64,000 nucleotides of DNA from Tritrichomonas foetus. Taxonomy: Eukaryota; Parabasalia; Tritrichomonadida; Tritrichomonadidae. The translations under genes and the position numbers were made by a program. The stretch lies in NCBI GenBank assembly GCA_001839685.1, contig MLAK01000600.1:1-64000 (forward strand), read 5' to 3'. The first letter of the stretch is position 1; each line of letters starts with the position of its first letter. Of the stretch, positions 9,379 to 18,300 are shown one piece after another. The notes beneath the pieces are model-generated. The model was not told where the DNA came from. It saw only the letters and a program-made list of their open reading frames with translations, and searched no databases.

Positions 9379-9900
9379 TTATTCATCAACTTCGACTTGG
9401 TAATGAACACGACCGCGGGCCAAAATTGCGTGAACGAAGAGAAGAATAAGCAAAACAAAACTGAGTGCTAAGAAAATTGAGGAGATTGTAATCCATTCAG
9501 ATTTATCCGAATTGTTTGGATTCTTTCCAAGAACAGAAACGATAACTTGGGTGCCTGGCTGACCTCTAATACCGAAGATTGAAAGGCCTGGATCGCCGCT
9601 AACTGTAAAAGATTGCTTGGAAAATGTATCTTTGACTGCGCGAAGTTGAGTTTCAGTTTCCTGGTCTGGGCATTTGAGGCCATGGCCTTGGACAAGCTCG
9701 ACTGTTTCACTTGGGTTGATCCTGACTGTTAAGGAGTCGCCAAGATTGATGTATTCTGAGTAAAAATAATACCAACCATTAGTATTGTCGTGGTCGTATT
9801 TGACGAGTGTGACGTTTACGGCTGTGTTTGATAGGTGTGCGACACCTGCTGGACATTGATCATATGAACGTGAGAGGAAAGCGAATAATAAACACAACAT
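9379..9900 (-). CDS. small predicted type I membrane protein
   Basis: Predicted 173-residue protein of unknown function. The N terminus (MLCLLFAFLSRSY) looks like a short signal peptide. An extracellular/luminal domain of ~120 residues follows, with Asn-X-Ser/Thr sites (NVT, NPS, NNS) and two cysteines. Near residues 140-160 lies one strong membrane segment (ISSIFLALSFVLLILLFVHA), then a short tail (RGRVHYQVEVDE). The architecture suggests a surface or endomembrane protein. The ATG at 9900 is clear, with no longer in-frame alternative. I do not recognise the ectodomain. Confidence 0.75.
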   Translation of the reverse strand: MLCLLFAFLSRSYDQCPAGVAHLSNTAVNVTLVKYDHDNTNGWYYFYSEYINLGDSLTVRINPSETVELVQGHGLKCPDQETETQLRAVKDTFSKQSFTVSGDPGLSIFGIRGQPGTQVIVSVLGKNPNNSDKSEWITISSIFLALSFVLLILLFVHAILARGRVHYQVEVDE

Positions 9901-10296
9901 TCACGTTTGGGTAGATTTTTGATTTCTGTTCTCCAACAAGGTAAAATTAGTAGAAAAATAGGTCAAACTATTGACCACTTTAAACGCGACTCTTATTCAA
10001 ATTCATATTGAATTGATTGCTAAAACAAAAAAAATGATTGTTCAAATTTCTGCATCGTAAATTTTTCAATCCAATGGTTAATTATTTATTGGTTAACCGA
10101 AAATCATCTGTTTGTGTGATGTAACTTTTGATTTGAAATCAGTTACTACAATATAATGACCCTTCTGAAAGGTATCTTATTCACAGCTTTTTTAATTTAA
10201 TTTTAAGTTTTAATATAAAATCGAAAATAAAATAGATTTTCGAAATTGAATAAAATATTTATATTACTATTTATTATCAGCACATATTGTTTCTAT
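9901..10296. other. intergenic region
   Basis: 5' flank of the small membrane protein gene and 3' flank of the NEK kinase gene. No coding content is seen. The NEK stop at 10297 is embedded in TAAA on the minus strand. Confidence 0.4.
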
Positions 10297-11649
10297 TTAT
10301 ATACCACATGAGAGAGATTCTTCCATTTCTATCAATTCTTTCACTTCCTCAACAGAATTTTGGTCATCTCTTTCTAATTTCCGAATTTCCCTCAGCGAGG
10401 ATGGATTTTCTAGACTTTTTAGATTTGTGTAAATCTTTAAAAATTTCTCTTTTCCAAGTTTTCCTTCTAATTTTGTTCGAAATGCGTCAACTTTTTTTGG
10501 GTCTGTTTTAGTTTTGTTAAATGCTGGTGATGATTTGCTTTTAAGGCCTGTTCCAGGCATTATTGATTCTTGGAGTCTCATTGTTACTTCTTCTAAAAGA
10601 TGAAAGGCATCATTATCAAAATCTTCTTCTTCTTCTTCACTGTCAGAAATGAAATCATCTTCATCCAAATCGATGAAATCATCTTCAAATGACATTTCTG
10701 GTTCCTGCTTTTCAACAGGTTCATCATCGACTTTCATAGTTACCATTAGATTAGGATTCAACAATCTCTGTCGTCCGACGGCTGGTTTCTTCTTCGGTGT
10801 TGTAGCAGCTACAACTTTTGGAATTTCAACGATTTTTTGCTTGTTGAAGTTGACTAAATCTTTTATTGCATTCTGAATGAATGGCATTCTTAAAATTTCG
10901 TCAGCTGTTGGTCTCAAATTTGGATCCTTTTGAAGCATCGATTCAACAAGCTTCTTCATTTGCGTACTAAAGAAAGATGGAATAGGCGTATGATCAGCAC
11001 GCATTACTTTCGTGAAAAGTTGTGTCGCAGATTCTGCATCAAAAGGCTTCTTCAATGAGCATAATTCATATAAAACAACACCAAGCGAATAAATATCAGC
11101 AGAAAATGAATAAGGATGATTATCCCATATCTCTGGCGCCAAATAAAATGGTGTTCCAATCACTGTTTTTGCAAGATCAAAACTTTGTTCTAAGGAACGG
11201 GCAACACCAAAATCACCAAGTTTGACTATCCCATGTTTGGTCATAAAGCAATTCTGTGGTTTTATGTCTCGATGAAGGATTTTCTCTTTATGTAGATAGG
11301 AGATAGGAAGAAGAATCTGAACAAAGTTAAAAAGCACATCTTGTTCTGTTAAAAATGATTTCCCTCTTTGTTGGATCTTTTTCTCAAGATCACCGCCATC
11401 CATATATTCCATGACGATGTAAAGCGAACTGTTTTCTTGGAATGATTCTTTATAAGTTACAATATTAGGATGATTAAGTTTAGCCAATACATTTGCTTCA
11501 GCGAGGGCTTTCTTCCGTTCTTCTTTCGACATTGCGCTGAGTTTGACTTTTTTGATGGCCCACTGCTCGTTGGTTGAACGAAGTTTAGCCAGATCAACAC
11601 GTCCATATGAACCACGTCCTAAATTCTTGATTATTTCGTATTTATCCAT
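10297..11649 (-). CDS. NEK-family serine/threonine protein kinase
   Basis: Predicted 450-residue NIMA-related kinase; the family acts in cell-cycle, centrosome and flagellar control. The domain starts at once: MDKYEIIKNLGRGSYGRV (Gly loop), then AIKK (ATP lysine), HRDIKPQN (catalytic loop, near residue 129), DFGVAR, and GTPFYLAPEIW in the activation segment. It ends near residue 260 with LRPTADEIL. All catalytic residues are present, so it should be active. The C-terminal part is basic (TTPKKKPAVGRQRL), then strongly acidic (DEDDFISDSEEEEEDF), then helical. The frame extends to 11727 only from a GTG. The ATG at 11649 is preferred because it begins the domain in the usual NEK way and has initiator-like TCACTCATA 20-27 bases upstream. 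Confidence 0.92.
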   Translation of the reverse strand: MDKYEIIKNLGRGSYGRVDLAKLRSTNEQWAIKKVKLSAMSKEERKKALAEANVLAKLNHPNIVTYKESFQENSSLYIVMEYMDGGDLEKKIQQRGKSFLTEQDVLFNFVQILLPISYLHKEKILHRDIKPQNCFMTKHGIVKLGDFGVARSLEQSFDLAKTVIGTPFYLAPEIWDNHPYSFSADIYSLGVVLYELCSLKKPFDAESATQLFTKVMRADHTPIPSFFSTQMKKLVESMLQKDPNLRPTADEILRMPFIQNAIKDLVNFNKQKIVEIPKVVAATTPKKKPAVGRQRLLNPNLMVTMKVDDEPVEKQEPEMSFEDDFIDLDEDDFISDSEEEEEDFDNDAFHLLEEVTMRLQESIMPGTGLKSKSSPAFNKTKTDPKKVDAFRTKLEGKLGKEKFLKIYTNLKSLENPSSLREIRKLERDDQNSVEEVKELIEMEESLSCGI

Positions 11650-11668
11650 GAAGACAATTATTTCTTTT

Positions 11669-11676
11669 ATGAGTGA
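11669..11676 (-). promoter_or_regulatory. initiator-like elements (TCACT/TCATA overlap)
   Basis: On the minus strand the sequence is TCACTCATA, two overlapping matches to TCA-pyrimidine-A/T, about 20-27 bases upstream of the NEK ATG at 11649. This supports that start. Confidence 0.45.
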
Positions 11677-11913
11677 TTTCCATTGTTGTGTCGGTCGTTT
11701 GAAATCATCTTTGAAATGACTTGACACAAAAAGTTATTACTTTTGATGTTTTTCTATTAATCGATAATAAAATGAACGATAGAAAGTCTTTCCAACATGA
11801 TGAACGTTTAAAAATCGCTTTTTGAACTCTTTTCCATTTATTGATCACAAATTATATCAGTAAACAAACTTGACAAAAACAACAAAGCCAATTCTATATA
11901 TATACATGATTCA

Positions 11914-12973
11914 TTAAATCGTATTTTTACTAAAAATCCTTATAATTCCGGTTTGACAGATATTGACTTTTTCTTCATCAGCTGGTTTTTCTTCAGCAGC
12001 TGGTTGATCTTCAACATCTTTTGTTTTTGGTGCAGCTGCTTTTCTGACTGGTTGTGTTTTTGGCTGCGTTGGTTCAACACCGACACCAGCTGTGAAGATC
12101 GACTCATCTTGAATTTCTGTTGTAGTTGCAGAGAATTCCGCATTCTCGCTGAATTTGGAAAGGAGCGGGTCAAGTTCCTCCTTCATCTGCTTATTCGTGA
12201 TTCTCGAATTTTCATTTCAGGATTTCCAAAGCAGAAAGTGAAGACCCCCTGGTCCCTTGCATCACGTGAGAGCTGCTTGGCAGTTTCTTCATTCTTTGAT
12301 GCAGAAATTGAAAGGATGTGTTCATGCATTTTAATTTTTTGAGAATCAAGACCGGGGGGCCCAAATTGAACTAGAATGGCAGCAGTCATTCAACAAAATT
12401 GTTCTCTGGTTAGCATTTCGATGCTGGCGAAGATATCTGGCGAGGTCATCTTCTCTTGCGTAAGAATCGTCGAAAAGCATGGCTTTATCCATTCCACCGC
12501 TTTCATATCCGTTGTGATCTGGAATACTACAACCGTGGCCTGCGTAGAAGACTGTTAGATCGGATTGTGCATTATTGAGGATTCCTTTGAGCCATTCTCT
12601 GAAATTCGGCGAGGCTGCATTGTGAAGGTAGAAAACAGTATAGCCCATTTTCTTGTGATTGACTGTGACTGTTAAGGAATCTATGAATTGATCGACAACA
12701 AGCTTGTACTTTTCTGTCGTGTAAGTATTGCATACGATGAATAGAATTTTAGTGTGTGGAACGGCGAGAGGAAGTGGAACTTTTGGCAAGAGTTTTGAAA
12801 GATCGGTTTCTATTTTTGAAAGATAGGAAATATCTAGTTCGGGATTGTTGACTTGAAGTTGCGTTTGGAGTTGTTCTTTATAGAATCCATCATGAACTGT
12901 ATAGGCTGGGGCTTGAACAGATTGTTCTTGTCCAACTCATGAAAAATGTGAAATGAAAGACAAAGAAATCCAT
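11914..12973 (-). pseudogene. metacaspase-like cysteine peptidase (C14), frameshifted
   Basis: Metacaspase-family peptidase split over several frames. The caspase-like core (about 12346-12790) has ILFIVCNTYT, the catalytic-His region VFYAGHG, AMLFDDSY and the catalytic-Cys region LLNDCCHSSSIW, all like trichomonad metacaspases. The frame breaks in three places. Near 12930, the ATG at 12973 and a hydrophobic start MDFFVFHF lie in a different frame from VGQEQSVQAP and the core. Near 12352-12360, within GGGCCCCCCGG just after the catalytic Cys, the next part (LDSQKIKMHEHILSISASKN) continues in a new frame. Near 12190-12225, the tail (KEELDPLLSKF, then an acidic Ala/Pro/Lys-rich end) is in a third frame. 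The catalytic dyad survives. It is either a recent pseudogene or partly sequencing error at homopolymers. Confidence 0.75.
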
Positions 12974-13218
12974 TGTAAATTATTCACTTTTTGATAACGA
13001 TTTTCGATGGAGATAATGATGTTCAAACTTTTTAAATTATTTATAGATTTGTGAAGGGCAAATTTGTACCAAACCTCTGGTACGGATTCAATAATGATGA
13101 AGCAGTTATAATTCAATTTTTGATATAACCGATCACTTAAAAAAGTTTGAAAAGATTCTTCTAATAAGTGGTCGGATTAACATGATATATTCAAATCGCA
13201 TCAAAATTAGCTGGAAAG

Positions 13219-13557
13219 ATGCTTTCACAAATCCACAGCCAAATCAGATCTTTTGCTAAATCTCAAGTTGGATCCTTCAGACCACTCTGGGACTACTGTC
13301 TTATCGAACGCTTCACAACTCCAGATCAAACTAATTCCGGAATCTTCCTCCCCGAATCAATCAAAGGCAAGCACAACGAAGGTAGAGTAATCGCAGTTGG
13401 CCCAGGAAGGCGTGATAAGCACGGAAATTACACACCACTGACTTTAAAAAGTGGTGATCGCGTATATCTCCAAGATTGGAGCGCAAATGAAGTCAAGCTT
13501 GATGGAAAAGAATATATTCTTCTCCGTGAAGAAGACATTCTTGGAAAAATCGCATAA
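13219..13557 (+). CDS. chaperonin 10 (GroES/Cpn10) with hydrogenosomal presequence
   Basis: Predicted 112-residue co-chaperonin that caps Cpn60 during protein folding. The start MLSQIHSQIRSFAKS looks like a trichomonad hydrogenosomal targeting signal: it begins Met-Leu-Ser, is short, and has an Arg-Ser-Phe near the likely cleavage point. The mature part follows the family: PLWDYCLIERF, the mobile loop TNSGIFLPES that contacts Cpn60, GRVIAVGPGRRD, SGDRVYLQDW and ILREEDIL-type ending (ILLREEDILGKIA). Mature length of ~97 residues is normal. The stop is in TAAA (GCATAAATAG). The family call is secure; hydrogenosomal localisation is inferred from the presequence and presumed lineage. Confidence 0.93.
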   Translation: MLSQIHSQIRSFAKSQVGSFRPLWDYCLIERFTTPDQTNSGIFLPESIKGKHNEGRVIAVGPGRRDKHGNYTPLTLKSGDRVYLQDWSANEVKLDGKEYILLREEDILGKIA

Positions 13558-15366
13558 ATAGCCTTATTTAAAGAAAATACAATATTGATCATAATTTTTA
13601 TTCTGAACTTTTTCTATAAACCCATATTAGAGTTTTTTTATTTACTGATGAGGTAATTTTGAAATCTTGGAAAAATATCCACGAATCTCATCAAAAATAT
13701 TTGGTGCATTGTTTTATTTTGATTGTTATTTATATTTATTACATGAAAAATGTTTTGTAGTCGGAGTATCATGCGTGTAACAGGAGCAAAAGTTCAAACT
13801 ATTGCAAAAACTCATTTTCCTTGATGATATCCATCTTTTGGCGCTTATTCATATTCTTTCATTTTTTATGATATCAATTCACTCTATGAATTTTCCAAAG
13901 TGTTCGAAATTCCTGATTATTGTCCGATGAATGAAATAAAGAAGAATGTGTAATTTGTATTTCCATTCACTTCATCAATGATCAATATGTTATTATTTGA
14001 GCTTTCGAGAAATATTTACTCTTCCCGAATTATTTTATAATCCTTCTCCAATTACATGTTTCTGGTAATGTACACACCTAGATCTATTATCAAAGTACTC
14101 TTCCTCGTGATAATGAGTTAGGCCAGTGAAAGCACATGAGTATTAACTTGCAATCTTTTAGTAGATTCTTTAACTCACCACTCGAATGACAGCCCAAACC
14201 AGGCAATGATGAACTTCCACCTTTATGAAGGATATTGGTAAAAAATTGGGGATTTTTGCTAGGTTTTAGAAATTACATTAATGATTCTTAGTACAATTTA
14301 TTAATACCTGGAATGGAGTAGTTGTTAAATAGCACTTCAGAAGGACGAAAACGTTCTTTCGCTAGTTGAGGTCATTTATTTAAATCTTTTATACATGAAA
14401 GACCTATTTTCATGAAATTATTGTAAATGACCTTAATTATTTTTGATTCTGGTATGCCTTTTATATTCATTCAAAAGCTGATATATTATTTTCTTTATCA
14501 GACCATATTTCATTTTAAGCACAAACATTTTATGATTAAAGAAAGAAAATCTTATTCTTAATATGTAATTAACAAAGGTGATAAATCTTGGGAGCATCAT
14601 ATTTTGATTTTGTATACAATCAGAGAAATGGTTATATTGAATGTAAAATCAAATAAAATGAATTGCATAATTTAGATAGTTATTTCTCCAACATTTCCCT
14701 TTCCAAAAACAATAACCTTTTCAATAATGTCATACATATTTTCAAATCATATGATCCATTCATGATCATAGTACAAAGCACTGATGATTGAGGCAACATG
14801 TTGTGATGGAAATGAAATAAAAAGTTATCTTTACTTTCAAAATGATTTCAGATTCAATTATTGATTCATTCTAAAGTTGAAACATATATATTTAGAGTGA
14901 AATTATTTACCAGTTCAATTGTTCGAAGCAAATTTGATATCAAATATATGAAGTTCACGAGAAGCAGCTTTTTGAATATTTATTCAGACAGAACGACAAT
15001 ATTTTGAACATATATTTGGTCGAAAAAGGTTGAAATTGGCCAACATGTCGTTTGATAAGAAGGACCCAAAATTCATATATGAAGAATTTTTTTGGTAAGA
15101 ACGATGAAATTTTTTGATAAACTATCATTTTATATTTGCAAGAAACTGTATTGGATCCAATAATTTGTGAATGACTAAATATGATTTGTCCAATTGATAA
15201 TATTGTACTATTTGATTCTCTAAGAAAATAAAATAGAATAATAATTGCTAATCATTGTTGAGTTGTTCATACTATTGAAAATCATGACTTAGAAATTCTT
15301 CTCAACATTCAAAGGCATTAAACGTACAACATATTTGAATATAAATTTGGCCATTTATAAATTCCC
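13558..15366. other. long gene-poor intergenic region
   Basis: About 1.8 kb of AT-rich DNA with frequent stops in all frames. I find no ORF with coding character, RNA gene or tandem repeat. Around 14900-15100 a frame gives a short charged peptide (EKQLFEYLFRQNDNIL), which may be a decayed gene fragment but is too short to assign. Confidence 0.4.
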
Positions 15367-18300
15367 ATGGTTCAATGTGTTGCTGACATGGTGGATTTTG
15401 ATCGATATCAAAATTTCACTCCACTCAGACAAACGACATATACGACTTTATCCATCGGCCAGAAAACGTTCCCTCCACGAATCAAATATTTTTTCAAAAG
15501 ATTTAATTATGTTTTAAAAAATGCCAGAGAACAAAAGTTATTCGTCCATACATTTTACAAAATCGCGAAATTGAATTATCAGACATTATTTTCATATAAA
15601 AAATATTCTTTTTTTGATTGTTCGATTCATCCAAATCCATCATTAGTTAGGAAATATGTATCATCAACAACTCTTCAAGATGTTATAAGTGATCCATCAT
15701 TTAATTCAACATGGTTAATTTCTGATGTTATGAATTGCATTTTTGCAGTCTCAACTGGACTTGCTTATTTACATAAAAGATTGCTTTATCATGGAAATTT
15801 ATGTCCATCTAACATAGTTGTAGATTCAATTAAACAATGCTATGTGGCAGATTTTGGTTTATATCCGATTAAATCATTATTTATGCCGAATGAAGCATTA
15901 ATGAATCAAAATTATAAAGCACCAGAAATGACTAATTATTGTCCATCTGATAAAGCAGATGTTTATGCTTTTGGAATATTACTTTGCAACATATTGACTC
16001 CATTTTTTAGTATTTTTACAAATGAATCATTAAAATCTTTAGTTGAACAGCGTCGTTTGAGAGAACTTCCGAATTTTCCAACAATATTTAAAGATATTAT
16101 TCCATTGTGTCTTGATTCCAATCCAGAAAAACGCCCTTCATTTAGTAAAATCATCGATTTTTTCCAAAACAAATCATTTGTCGTATCATCAAAAAATGTT
16201 TCATCATTATTCAATTCATTTATGAAATCCAATTATATCATCAATTTAGCCAATTCCAATGATGCAAATGCATTGAATAAGCTTGGTGACATGTATCTTG
16301 ACGGTGATGGTGTTCCAATTGAGCCAAAAAAAGCATTAGAATGTTTTAAAAAAGCAGCAGAACTTGGTCATTCAGAAGCGCAATCCAATTATGGCGTTTG
16401 CATACAAGAAGGGATTGGACAAGAAGAAGATAAAGCTACAGGTGCAATTTTCTTAAAAAGATCCGCAGAACAAGGAAATATTCATGGAATAGCTAATTAC
16501 GGTGTAGCTTTAAGCAAAGGAGATGGTGTTGAGGTTAATATTGAAAAAGCCGAATATTACCTGAAAAAAGCTGCTGATTTAGGAAATTCTTATGCTCAAG
16601 TTGAATATGGATTATTACTTCAAGAACAAAAATCAAAACCTGAAAAAGTAGTTGAAGGAATAAAATATATAAAAATGGCAGCAGATCAAGGTGATCCTGA
16701 TGGCTTATGTACATTTGGTGTTTGCTTGGCTTTTGGTGATGGAATAGAAAAAAACGAAGAGCTTGCAATGGATTACATCAAAATCGCCGTGAATCAAAAC
16801 TTTTCACGTGCTCATTTTGAATATGCTAAAGGCTATTTAGATGGTAGAGGAGTTCCGCAAAATGATACAATTGCTCTTAGACACTTCGAGATTGCCTATG
16901 AACAAGGATATGAAGATGCTAAATATTATATTGATCTTTTACATGCTCGGATGCCAACAACTACCCCAGTAAATCAACCAAATGAAGTTACTCATAGAAT
17001 TTTCGAATCTACAAATAATACACCCAAAAAACGAACAAATACAAAGCAAAAAAGAAATGCCTCAACTATGAGGCATAGAAAATCAAAGATGTCCGAAGAT
17101 GCTGAACCCGTTACAGGTACAACATTGAAATCTGATTCAAAAATAGAAAAACCAACTAAAGTGAAAGTATCTAGTGAAAAAGGACATTCTGATCTCGAAA
17201 AAAATATTAACTCTCAAAATAGCAAATCACATTCAAAACTTTCAATTCCAGTTCTTTTTACCAAAGTTACTCCACACGATGAACTCGTTAATATATTCAA
17301 GCAAATGAAAAAAGAAATGAAACAAAACGAAGATATATACCAAAAGAAAGAAGACTTTGATGTTTTCAAATATGAAGATCAATTTATTGAAACGCAGGAT
17401 CCAGAAATTCTTTATCAATATGGTAAAGTTTATGATAAGTCGTATAAGTTTATGGCTGAAGATCAAATCAAAGCAACAAAATATTTTGAAGAGTCAGCGA
17501 AACTTGGTCATGCTGGAGCCCAAGCGAATTATGGTGTTTCTTTACAAGAAGGTAATGGCGTTCCACAAAATGTTGATCTTGGATTTCATTATCTTGAAGA
17601 ATCAGCGAAGCAAGGAAATTTAAATGGAATGAGTAATTATGGAATGGCTTTGATCCAAGGTGATGGACCGAGAAAAGATATAGACGAAGGTCTCAGAATA
17701 TTAAAGGAGGCAGCTGATAAAGGTTATCCACATGCTGAATTAATTTACGGACTTAACTTACAGGATTTATCACAGGATGAAGAAAAGAAGAAAGAAGGAG
17801 CTGAATATATTAAAAGAGCTGCTGATAAGAATTTTGGTGATGCACCTTATAATTATGCAATTTGTCTAAAGAAAGGAGAGGGTATTCCTAAAAACCTACC
17901 TAATGCTATAGAAATTTTCGAAGCAATTTTTGTTCAGAATAATCGGGATATCGATGCCTTAGAACATTTAATTGAATCACTTGAAGAAATTAAGGACATG
18001 AAAAAAGCTCTATATTATAGAAAGATATTAGCTGACCAGTTTTTTGATACTGAATCTATGTATATTTATGGTAATGCTTTAATTGAAGGAAATTACATCG
18101 AAAAAAATGAAGAGTTAGGAAATCAATACATTAAAAAATCAAAGATCAAAAGTAAGAAATCGACCAAATCAGCTAGAAAAACAAGACCTGCAAGCGATGA
18201 TAAACATTCAAAAAGTGGTCCACCAAAATCACCTAGCAGGCAATCTAAAAAGCCTCCAGAATTTCCATTAAAAGTAAAAGGGGAAATTGAAGTATTTTTA

